From positions 1 to 13,546 of the forward strand of contig JAFAHP010000340.1 in assembly GCA_019237175.1 (NCBI GenBank): 13,546 bases of DNA. The letters run 5' to 3'. Source of the DNA: Alphaproteobacteria bacterium (GTDB lineage: Bacteria > Pseudomonadota > Alphaproteobacteria > ATCC43930 > CGMCC-115725). A program made the translations under genes and the position numbers. Shown here piece by piece: positions 7,819 to 13,546 of the stretch; the stretch's first letter is position 1, and each line of letters opens with the position of its first letter. The notes under the pieces were generated by a model. The model had not been told where the DNA came from. It did not search any database and saw only the letters and a program-made list of their open reading frames with translations.

Positions 7819-8240
7819 ATGACTTGCAAACTTGTTGCGATCCTTTGCTTAGTCTTAGTCGGCCTTATAGCTCTCTTGCAATCCCTTGGTTTGCTTAGGC
7901 AGTCCTCCGAAGTGGGGTCAACACCCAGACAGAACACAACAAGCTACCCTCTAGACATCATTATCTCCAAGATGAATTGGCGAAAGGGGGGGCTTTGGTA
8001 CAGTCATGATAGTTACCCTGATAATAGAAAATACAGAAAATTTTGCGGTCAAGGATATCGATATAGCGTGTGAGCTGACCGCCAAATCCGGAACCCCGAT
8101 CGGGATTACCGCTAGCACGATAGATGAGATAGTACCGACCATGGGCGTCTGACGGTACGCGACCTCAATATGGTGTCACGATCGATTTCAATCAGGCAAC
8201 GAGTGCGTCTTGCAAGCTCGGCGCAATGAGCCGGGCCTGA
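7819..8240 (+). pseudogene. Frameshifted gene for a small exported protein of unknown function
   Basis: Four open segments read on from one another if three single-base frame changes are allowed. Segment A starts at ATG 7819, 6 bp after the kdsA stop, and encodes an N-terminal hydrophobic signal or anchor (about residues 5-25) and a polar stretch to WRKGG at the seven-G run 7986-7992. Segment B runs from there (FGTVMIVTLIIENTENFAVK, then DIDIACELTAKSGT) to a stop at 8150-8152. Segment C (LTVRDLNM) ends near 8172. Segment D (GVTIDFNQATSASCKLG) stops at 8238-8240. The joined product would be about 139 aa. The pattern KGGF..VM, then IxNT...VKDIxIxC, a SGT motif, RDLNMG and a near-terminal SxSCKL resembles small exported alphaproteobacterial proteins that I recall only as hypothetical. 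Without correction, segment A alone gives an 84-aa protein ending at 8073. GC is far below the neighbours. Either a decayed gene or sequence errors at G runs explains it. No function is assigned. Confidence 0.6.
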
Positions 8241-8254
8241 CATTGGGGAAGCTG

Positions 8255-9535
8255 ATGAGCGCGATTGCTGATATTCACGCCCGTGAGATCCTCGATAGCC
8301 GCGGCAATCCGACCGTCGAGGTCGAGGTTACGCTCGAGAGCGGAACGTTCGGCCGCGCTGCAGTGCCGTCCGGGGCGTCCACTGGCACTCACGAGGCGAT
8401 CGAGAGGCGCGATGGCGGCGCTCGTTATGGCGGGCGGGGTGTGCGCTTGGCGGTCGAAACGGTTAACGGTGAAATCTTCGACGCCTTATCGGGATTTGAC
8501 GCCGCTGACCAGCTTGCGATCGACCGCACCCTGATAATTCTCGACGGGACCGCAAACAAGGCGCGACTCGGTGCCAACGCGACCCTCGGCACGAGCCTCG
8601 CGGTCGCCAAGGCCGCCGCGGCTGATCTTCGCCAACCACTTTATCGTTATGTCGGGGGTGTCTTCGCCCGCAGCCTGCCGGTGCCGATGATGAACATCCT
8701 GAACGGCGGGGTCCATGCCGACAATCCGATCGACATTCAGGAGTTCATGGTTGTGCCAGTTGGCGCCGGTTCGGTCGCCGAGGCGGTGCGCGCCGGGTCC
8801 GAGATTTTTCACGCCTTGCGCAAAAAACTCGCTGACGCCGGCTACAGCACAAATGTGGGCGATGAGGGCGGATTTGCCCCAAACCTTGCTTCCGCCGATC
8901 AAGCGTTGGATTTTATTACGCGAGCGATCGAGGGGGCAGGTTACCATCCGGGCGAAGATGTCGTGCTGGCCCTCGATCCGGCGTCGAGCGAGTTCCACCG
9001 CAATCATAAGTACGAGCTGAAAGGCGAGGGCAAAGTGCTCGATGCAGCCGGCATGGTCGCGTACTACACAGACCTTGTCGCGCGCTACCCAATCGTTTCG
9101 ATCGAGGATGGGATGGCCGAAGACGATTGGGACGGCTGGGCGCTCCTGACCCGAGAGCTCGGCGGCAAGGTCCAGCTCGTCGGGGACGACGTCTTTGTGA
9201 CCAACCCGCAGCGACTGCGGCAGGGGATCGAGCGCGGCGCCGCCAATGCGCTGTTGGTCAAGGTCAACCAGATTGGCACCCTGTCCGAGACGCTGCAGGC
9301 CGTTGAGATCGCCCAGCGCGCCGGGTGGGGTACGGTATTCTCGCACCGCTCCGGCGAAACCGAGGATACGACGATCGCCGATCTCGCGGTCGCCACCAAT
9401 TGCGGCCAGATCAAGACCGGGTCGTTGTCTCGCTCCGACCGGCTCGCCAAATACAACCAGCTGATCCGAATCGAGGAGCAGCTAGGGCAGTCTGCGGTTT
9501 ATGCCGGGAGATCGGCGTTCGCGCGGCGGGGCTAG
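8255..9535 (+). CDS. eno: Enolase (phosphopyruvate hydratase)
   Basis: It dehydrates 2-phosphoglycerate to phosphoenolpyruvate in glycolysis; its product is also a KdsA substrate. I chose ATG 8255 (426 aa) because MSAIADIHAREILDSRGNPT is the canonical N-terminus and GGGGAA (8245-8250) precedes it; an upstream in-frame ATG at 8210 falls in the broken gene before it. Motifs are PSGASTGTHEA (38-48), LNGGVHADN (149-157) with the substrate-side His154, VGDEGGFAPN (201-210), acidic metal-binding positions in ALD (239-241), SIED (282-285) and GDD (310-312), the catalytic Lys336 in LLVKVNQIGTLSET (333-346), SHRSGETEDTTIADLA (363-378) and KTGSLSRSDR (387-396). Length and motifs are complete. In Escherichia coli enolase also joins the RNA degradosome; nothing here tests that. 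Confidence 0.97.
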   Translation: MSAIADIHAREILDSRGNPTVEVEVTLESGTFGRAAVPSGASTGTHEAIERRDGGARYGGRGVRLAVETVNGEIFDALSGFDAADQLAIDRTLIILDGTANKARLGANATLGTSLAVAKAAAADLRQPLYRYVGGVFARSLPVPMMNILNGGVHADNPIDIQEFMVVPVGAGSVAEAVRAGSEIFHALRKKLADAGYSTNVGDEGGFAPNLASADQALDFITRAIEGAGYHPGEDVVLALDPASSEFHRNHKYELKGEGKVLDAAGMVAYYTDLVARYPIVSIEDGMAEDDWDGWALLTRELGGKVQLVGDDVFVTNPQRLRQGIERGAANALLVKVNQIGTLSETLQAVEIAQRAGWGTVFSHRSGETEDTTIADLAVATNCGQIKTGSLSRSDRLAKYNQLIRIEEQLGQSAVYAGRSAFARRG

Positions 9536-9586
9536 CGGTTAACGCGCTAGTTGACGCACCGCTTCTGCTGGTGGTCGAATTACGCG

Positions 9587-9910
9587 ATGAATCTATCGCG
9601 CGCAATTCGGCGTTTGACGCGGGCATTGATCGGCCCCGCGATCGGCATATCGCTAACCAGTTATTTTGCCTACAACGTTGTCATCGGCGATCGCGGTCTG
9701 CTGGCATGGCGGCGCTTGACGCAACAGCTTCTGAACGAACAAGAGCATCTTGCCGCTCTTCAGGTCGAACGCAAAGCGCTCGCCGGCAAGGTCGCAGATC
9801 TTACCCCCGAGCATCTTGATCCCGATCTGCTCGATGAGCGCGTGCGCGCGACCCTGAACCTGGTCGCGCCGAACGAGCTCATAATCATGCGAGAGGTACC
9901 GGGGCACTGA
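9587..9910 (+). CDS. ftsB: FtsB/DivIC-family septum formation initiator
   Basis: This is a small bitopic inner-membrane protein of the divisome that, by family knowledge, pairs with FtsL and FtsQ through a periplasmic coiled coil. The 107-aa product from ATG 9587 has a basic N-terminus (SRAIRRLTR), one membrane segment (about 13-31), then GDRGLLAWRRLTQQL (34-48) leading into a heptad-rich coiled coil to about 72, and the family C-terminal signature LDPDLLDERVRATLNLV (77-93). A TTG at 9551 would add 12 residues with no family support, so I prefer ATG 9587, although its ribosome binding site is weak. Placement directly after eno is conserved across proteobacteria, where ftsB often follows eno. 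Confidence 0.9.
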   Translation: MNLSRAIRRLTRALIGPAIGISLTSYFAYNVVIGDRGLLAWRRLTQQLLNEQEHLAALQVERKALAGKVADLTPEHLDPDLLDERVRATLNLVAPNELIIMREVPGH

Positions 9911-9916
9911 CCCAAA

Positions 9917-9938
9917 GGCCCCGGCTGCCTTCGGGGCC
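9917..9938 (+). terminator. GC-rich stem-loop after ftsB, no T-tract
   Basis: A perfect 7-bp stem (GGCCCCG / CGGGGCC) with an 8-nt loop begins 7 bp after the ftsB stop. It is followed by GCCCATCAC rather than a T-run, so it is at best a weak or factor-assisted terminator, or an mRNA 3'-end stabiliser. It coincides with a natural break before the PDH genes. Confidence 0.4.
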
Positions 9939-10070
9939 GCCCATCACACGCGGCGGCGACGTTGTCCCAAACGATTTGATTCGGTCTCGGTTGCAATGAC
10001 GGTGATCTGTGGCATCCTCCAGCCAATTTTCGACACGGGATTTCTTGGCCGGATGCCGGGAGGAGGCTCG
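9939..10070 (+). promoter_or_regulatory. Leader region before pdhA
   Basis: These 132 bp lie between the post-ftsB hairpin and pdhA and are a likely place for a separate pdh promoter. I see no convincing -35/-10 pair. GCAATGAC at 9993-10000 may be a fragment of the dispersed repeat whose opposite orientation appears at 12574-12582. GGGAGGAGG just before ATG 10071 is a strong ribosome binding site and fixes that start. Confidence 0.3.
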
Positions 10071-11078
10071 ATGGCCGCGACACGCAGAGGCAAGCCGGTT
10101 GGCGTCGCCGAGCTTGAAGCCTCGCCAAAGGAACTGCCGGGGTTTTACCAAGATATGTTATTGATTCGGCGCTTTGAGGAGCGCGCCGGGCAGATGTACG
10201 GCATGGGATTGATTGGCGGCTTTTGTCACCTCTATATCGGACAGGAGGCGGTCGTCGTCGGCATGCAGGCGGTGCTGAAGGACGGCGATACCATCGTCAC
10301 TTCCTATCGCGATCATGGTCACATGCTGGCTTGCGGCATGGACCCGAAGGGGGTGATGGCTGAATTGACCGGGCGGCGCACCGGTTATTCGCGTGGCAAG
10401 GGCGGCTCGATGCATATGTTCAGCCGCGAAAAGAACTTCTTTGGCGGCCACGGGATCGTCGGGGCGCAGGTGCCAATTGGAACTGGGCTTGCCTTCGCCC
10501 ATCGCTACCAGGACAACGGCCTGATATGCGCGACATATCTCGGCGACGGCGCGATCAATCAGGGTCAGGTCTACGAAAGCTTCAATATGGCGGCGCTGTG
10601 GAAGCTGCCGATCGTCTATGTAATCGAAAACAACCGCTACGGCATGGGAACGTCGGTTGATCGCGCTTCGGCGCGCACCGATCTCTTTCACCGTGGGATG
10701 GCGTACGGCATACCCGGCGAGCAAGTTGACGGCATGAATGTCCTGGCGGTGCACGAGGCGGGGCTCGCGGCGGCCGAACATACGCGCTCTGGTCAAGGTC
10801 CGCTGATCCTCGAAATGCTGACCTACCGCTATCGCGGCCATTCGATGTCCGATCCGGCCAAATACCGGACCCGCGAGGAGGTCGATCGGGTTCGCACAGA
10901 GCACGATCCGATCGAACAGGCTCGCCGTCGCTTGATAGACGGTGGCACCGACGAGGCGGTGCTAAAGGAAATCGACGCGGAGGTGCGGAAACGCGTCGCC
11001 GAGGCGGCGCAATTTGCCCAGGACAGTCCGGAGCCCGACCCTGCCGAGCTGTGGACGGATGTGCTGGTCGACGCTTGA
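10071..11078 (+). CDS. pdhA: Pyruvate dehydrogenase E1 component, alpha subunit
   Basis: It is the thiamine-diphosphate-binding half of the alpha2beta2 E1 that decarboxylates pyruvate and passes the acetyl group to lipoyl domains of the PDH complex. ATG 10071 (335 aa) is preceded by GGGAGGAGG; the in-frame extension to 9996 lies upstream of this strong site and has no family support. Motifs are YQDMLLIRRFEE (26-37), CHLYIGQEAV (52-61), SYRDHGHMLACG (78-89), GKGGSMHMFS (109-118), FFGGHGIVGAQVPIGTG (123-139), the ThDP motif GDGAINQG (158-165) running to NN (187-188), and YRYRGHSMSDP (252-262) in the family phosphorylation-loop region. The heterotetrameric PdhA/PdhB type, as opposed to homodimeric AceE, fits an alphaproteobacterium. 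Confidence 0.96.
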   Translation: MAATRRGKPVGVAELEASPKELPGFYQDMLLIRRFEERAGQMYGMGLIGGFCHLYIGQEAVVVGMQAVLKDGDTIVTSYRDHGHMLACGMDPKGVMAELTGRRTGYSRGKGGSMHMFSREKNFFGGHGIVGAQVPIGTGLAFAHRYQDNGLICATYLGDGAINQGQVYESFNMAALWKLPIVYVIENNRYGMGTSVDRASARTDLFHRGMAYGIPGEQVDGMNVLAVHEAGLAAAEHTRSGQGPLILEMLTYRYRGHSMSDPAKYRTREEVDRVRTEHDPIEQARRRLIDGGTDEAVLKEIDAEVRKRVAEAAQFAQDSPEPDPAELWTDVLVDA

Positions 11079-11129
11079 GCCGCGGTCGATTACATTAAGC
11101 CACAAATACCGGCCTGATAGCCGTACTCT

Positions 11130-11151
11130 CGGGCTGCGATCGGGCAGCCCG
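11130..11151 (+). other. Perfect intercistronic stem-loop between pdhA and pdhB
   Basis: An 8-bp perfect inverted repeat (CGGGCTGC / GCAGCCCG) with a 6-nt loop (GATCGG) lies in the 97-bp pdhA-pdhB gap, 24 bp before the pdhB start. No T-run follows, so intrinsic termination is unlikely. It could protect mRNA ends, set the E1 alpha to E1 beta ratio, or affect pdhB translation, whose ribosome binding site is weak (nearest purine-rich GGGAG about 14 nt upstream). Confidence 0.4.
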
Positions 11152-11175
11152 GACGGCGGGAGATTGCGATAGGCC

Positions 11176-12564
11176 ATGGCCACGGAAGTGCTGATGCCGG
11201 CGCTATCGCCGACGATGACTGAAGGCAAAATCGCACGTTGGCTGAAGAGTGAAGGCGACGCGGTTCGGTCGGGTGACGTGCTCGCCGAAATCGAGACCGA
11301 CAAAGCGACAATGGAAATCGAGGCGATCGACGAGGGCGTCCTTGCCAGGATCGTGGTCCCGGAGGGCACCGACCATGTGGCGGTCAACACACCAATCGCG
11401 GTGATTAGCAGCGATGGCGAAGGGGCATCCCCCCGTGCGCCATTTACGCAGTTAGGTAACGGGCAGAAACGGGGCCCAGCTCAGGAATTACGTCGGGAGC
11501 GGCTGCCGCCACCTGCGCCACCGGCGTCTGCACCCACCCTCACCTCTAGCGCGCCGACCGCCGAGCGCGAATATACCGGCGCCACCCGCATTATGACGGT
11601 GCGCGAAGCACTGCGCGATGCAATCGCCGAGGAGATGCGCCGGGACGATCGCGTGTTCCTGATCGGCGAGGAAGTCGCCGAATATCAAGGTGCCTACAAG
11701 GTTAGCCAGGGGCTCCTGCAGGAATTTGGCATTCGGCGAATCATTGATACTCCGATCACCGAGCAGGGATTTGCTGGGCTCGGCATCGGCGCTGGTTTTG
11801 CCGGATTAAGGCCGATCGTCGAATTCATGACTTTTAATTTCGCAATGCAGGCGATCGACCAGATCATCAATTCGGCATCGAAGACGCATTATATGTCAGG
11901 TGGGCAGATGACTTGCCCAATTGTGTTTCGCGGCCCAAACGGGATTGCCGCCCGTGTAGCAGCGCAACATTCGCAATGCTATGCCAGCTGGTACGCGCAT
12001 TGCCCCGGGCTCAAGGTAGTGGTGCCCTACACCGGCGCCGACCATAAGGGATTGCTCAAATCGGCGATCCGCGACCCGAACCCGGTCATATTTCTTGAGC
12101 ACGAGCTGGTTTACGGCGAGAATTTCGCCGTGCCCGACGATCCGGAATTTCTCGTGCCAATCGGCAAAGCGCGCGTAGCCCGCAGCGGCGGGCACGTAAC
12201 GATTACGGCCTTTTCGCGTATGGTCAAACTGGCTTTGCAGGCCGCCGAAGAGCTTGAAAAGGTCGGGATTTCCGCCGAGGTTATCGACTTACGCAGCTTG
12301 CGGCCATTTGACACCGAGACTGTCATTTCGTCGGTCCGGAGGACTAACCGCATCGTTACGTTAGAGGAGGGTTGGCCGTTCGCTGGTATCGGCGCTGAGA
12401 TCGCCGCACTGATCATGGAGGAATGCTTTGATTGGCTCGACGCGCCAGTCAGGCGCGTCACAAGTAAGGACGTGCCGTTGCCCTACGCTGCCAACCTCGA
12501 GCGTCTAGCGGTGCCCCAGGTCGACGACATCGTCGCCGCAGCCCGCGAGGTCGCCTACCGCTAG
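11176..12564 (+). CDS. pdhB: Pyruvate dehydrogenase E1 component, beta subunit with N-terminal lipoyl domain
   Basis: It completes the E1 heterotetramer with PdhA. At 462 aa it is longer than plain E1 beta (about 325-330 aa) because it carries a lipoyl domain (1-about 80; lipoylated Lys43 in ETDKATMEIE) and a Pro/Ala-rich linker (about 81-130). The transketolase-type pyrimidine-binding domain follows (MTVREALRDAI, about 138; IGEEVAEYQGAYKVSQGLL; TPITEQGFAGLGIGAGFAG; EFMTFNFAMQAIDQIINSA; RGPNG), then the C-terminal domain (EVIDLRSLRPFD, TLEEGW). E1 beta with its own lipoyl domain is known in alphaproteobacteria such as Zymomonas and Sinorhizobium. Its lipoyl domain is about two-thirds identical to that of the following pdhC (51 of 77 positions by hand). 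ATG 11176 is the only start that keeps the full lipoyl domain. Confidence 0.96.
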   Translation: MATEVLMPALSPTMTEGKIARWLKSEGDAVRSGDVLAEIETDKATMEIEAIDEGVLARIVVPEGTDHVAVNTPIAVISSDGEGASPRAPFTQLGNGQKRGPAQELRRERLPPPAPPASAPTLTSSAPTAEREYTGATRIMTVREALRDAIAEEMRRDDRVFLIGEEVAEYQGAYKVSQGLLQEFGIRRIIDTPITEQGFAGLGIGAGFAGLRPIVEFMTFNFAMQAIDQIINSASKTHYMSGGQMTCPIVFRGPNGIAARVAAQHSQCYASWYAHCPGLKVVVPYTGADHKGLLKSAIRDPNPVIFLEHELVYGENFAVPDDPEFLVPIGKARVARSGGHVTITAFSRMVKLALQAAEELEKVGISAEVIDLRSLRPFDTETVISSVRRTNRIVTLEEGWPFAGIGAEIAALIMEECFDWLDAPVRRVTSKDVPLPYAANLERLAVPQVDDIVAAAREVAYR

Positions 12565-12573
12565 TCCCCGCCT

Positions 12574-12602
12574 ATGTCATTGCGGGGCCAGTTAGCAATC
12601 CT
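12574..12602. repeat. Relic of a dispersed GTCATTGC...GCAATCC repeat between pdhB and pdhC
   Basis: The gap contains TGTCATTGCGGGG, then GCAATCCTG after a short centre, matching the two ends of a palindromic intergenic repeat class (GTCATTGCGAG...AGCAATCC) that I recall as common in proteobacterial genomes. The centre appears shortened. It overlaps a 6-bp stem CCCCGC/GCGGGG (12566-12571 with 12582-12587) that begins 2 bp after the pdhB stop. Copy number cannot be judged from this window. Confidence 0.5.
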
Positions 12603-12683
12603 GTCTCGACCATCCCGGCGCGATCGAGATTGCGCCCGCGGCCCCTGGCCGCCGCGCAATTACCGCTCAATGGTGTCAGCAGC

Positions 12684-13546
12684 ATGCCAATCCAAATCCT
12701 GATGCCGGCGCTATCGCCGACAATGACTGAAGGTAACCTAGCCAAATGGCTAAAGCGTGAGGGCGACGAGGTCCATTCGGGGGACGTTATCGCCGAAATT
12801 GAAACCGACAAGGCGACGATGGAGGTCGAATCGGTCGACGACGGTCGGGTCGGTAAGATTCTCGTACCCGAGGGTACCCAAGGGGTCAAGGTCAACCAAC
12901 CGATAGCGCTGCTGCTCGGCGAAGGCGAGGATAGCTCGGCGCTGGCGGAGTTTGCTTCCCCGGCACCGACGATCCTGTCGGCGGCTCCCGTGGCCGCGGC
13001 CCCGCCGGCCTCGATGGCGCATGCGGCTCCCTCACAGAAGTCCGCATCGCCGCAAGCGGGTGGCAACGGCCCCGAACGGCGGATTTTCGCGAGCCCCCTC
13101 GCGAGACGGATGGCGCAGCAGGCCGGTCTCGATCTCTCTCTGATCACCGGTTCGGGCCCACAGGGGCGGATCGTCAAATTCGATGTCGAAGCAGCGATAT
13201 TGGCGGCACGCGAGGCGACGCCCATACCTCCGCCGGCAACCGCGCGACCTATTACAACACCGCCGCCGCCAGCAGTGACACTTGGACCGACGCCGGCCCC
13301 TGTCTTATCAAAAGATCGGGTGATCGCGCTGGCCGGCAACCCGCCCTACACCGAACGTCCGCTCACCGCGATGCGTCGGGTCATCGCCCGGCGGCTCAGC
13401 GAAGCAAAGCAGACGGTCCCGCATTTCTATCTGACGATCGATTGCGAGATCGACAACTTGCTCAAAATCCGCAGCGAGCTGAACAGCCGATCGGATGCAT
13501 ACCGGATCTCGGTCAACGACTTCGTCATCCGCGCGGTGGCCCTGGC
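12684..13546 (+). CDS. pdhC: Pyruvate dehydrogenase E2, dihydrolipoamide acetyltransferase (3'-truncated by window edge)
   Basis: This is the core acetyltransferase of the PDH complex, which moves the acetyl group from lipoyl-lysine to CoA. The frame from ATG 12684 is open to the edge: 287 complete codons, of about 420-450 expected. Visible domains are one lipoyl domain (1-about 80; Lys43 in ETDKATMEVE), an Ala/Pro-rich flexible linker (about 82-128), a peripheral subunit-binding domain (about 131-171; RIFASPLARRMAQQAGLD, then SGPQGRIVKFDVEAAI), a second Pro-rich linker (about 178-207), and the start of the catalytic domain (RPLTAMRRVIARRLSEAKQT, then VPHFYLTIDCEID and SVNDFVIRA). The catalytic HxxxD motif lies beyond the edge. 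A 119-bp gap separates it from pdhB and the ribosome binding site is weak. The subunit-binding domain and the pdhAB context favour PDH over 2-oxoglutarate dehydrogenase E2. Confidence 0.95.
   Translation, partial: MPIQILMPALSPTMTEGNLAKWLKREGDEVHSGDVIAEIETDKATMEVESVDDGRVGKILVPEGTQGVKVNQPIALLLGEGEDSSALAEFASPAPTILSAAPVAAAPPASMAHAAPSQKSASPQAGGNGPERRIFASPLARRMAQQAGLDLSLITGSGPQGRIVKFDVEAAILAAREATPIPPPATARPITTPPPPAVTLGPTPAPVLSKDRVIALAGNPPYTERPLTAMRRVIARRLSEAKQTVPHFYLTIDCEIDNLLKIRSELNSRSDAYRISVNDFVIRAVAL

Noticed and set aside
7819..8240. Programmed ribosomal frameshifting as the explanation of the broken small gene
   Set aside because: Three separate shifts in one short gene, in two directions, are far more easily explained by decay or sequence error; only the seven-G run is a plausible slippery site.
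8210..8254. Upstream in-frame start for enolase
   Set aside because: Fifteen extra residues overlap the remains of the broken gene; ATG 8255 has a ribosome binding site and the canonical N-terminus.
8486..9346. 286-codon minus-strand open frame inside eno
   Set aside because: It is fully antisense to a complete enolase gene and is an expected by-product of high GC at third codon positions.
9532..9550. CTAGCG/CGCTAG inverted repeat over the eno stop codon as a terminator
   Set aside because: The stem is only 6 bp with no T-run, and ftsB starts 51 bp after eno; it is probably a chance palindrome.
10158..10904. 248-codon minus-strand open frame inside pdhA
   Set aside because: It is antisense to an intact pdhA with all its motifs; no domain or ribosome binding site supports it.
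1..13546. Mobile element, phage, CRISPR or novel defence system
   Set aside because: All substantial frames on the coding strands are identifiable housekeeping genes, and no transposase, integrase, regularly spaced repeats or tRNA-like structure was found on reading.

Overview
The window looks like part of an alphaproteobacterial chromosome, of the Rhizobiales or Rhodospirillales kind. The evidence is GC-rich coding sequence, a fused anthranilate synthase TrpE(G), a pyruvate dehydrogenase E1 beta subunit with its own N-terminal lipoyl domain, and a gene order I recognise as typical of that class: tpiA-secG-pyrG-kdsA-eno-ftsB-pdhA-pdhB-pdhC. No rRNA, tRNA, CRISPR array, transposase or phage gene was seen.

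Layout. From the left edge to 1816 (+) lies the 3' part of trpE(G), whose start is outside the window. It converges, with only 8 nt between stop codons, on a minus-strand gene (1825-3702) for a membrane-anchored PpiD/SurA-type periplasmic folding factor. That gene diverges from tpiA across a 148-bp gap. From tpiA (3851) to the right edge everything is on the plus strand: triosephosphate isomerase, the SecG translocon subunit, CTP synthase, KDO-8-phosphate synthase, a broken small exported-protein gene, enolase, the divisome protein FtsB, PDH E1 alpha, lipoylated PDH E1 beta and the first 287 codons of PDH E2. The last gene runs off the right edge.

How the genes fit together. TpiA, enolase and the PDH subunits form a glycolysis-to-acetyl-CoA axis. 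PyrG makes CTP, which is used to activate KDO, and KdsA makes the KDO precursor for lipopolysaccharide. SecG and PpiD serve envelope protein export and folding, and FtsB serves division. The co-oriented block therefore ties central carbon flux to envelope growth.

The least ordinary stretch is 7813-8254, between kdsA and eno. It is clearly AT-richer than its surroundings (hand count about 42% GC over 7921-8040). It holds the remains of a small exported protein whose reading frame is broken three times, each time at a run of G. Other observations are a near-identical 35-bp block shared by the lipoyl-domain starts of pdhB and pdhC, a Gln-to-His change beside the catalytic Cys of PyrG, a parvulin domain in PpiD that has lost recognisable active-site residues, and relics of dispersed palindromic repeats in the gaps before kdsA and pdhC and possibly pdhA. 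I found no convincing undescribed multi-gene system; this is mainly a conserved housekeeping region.
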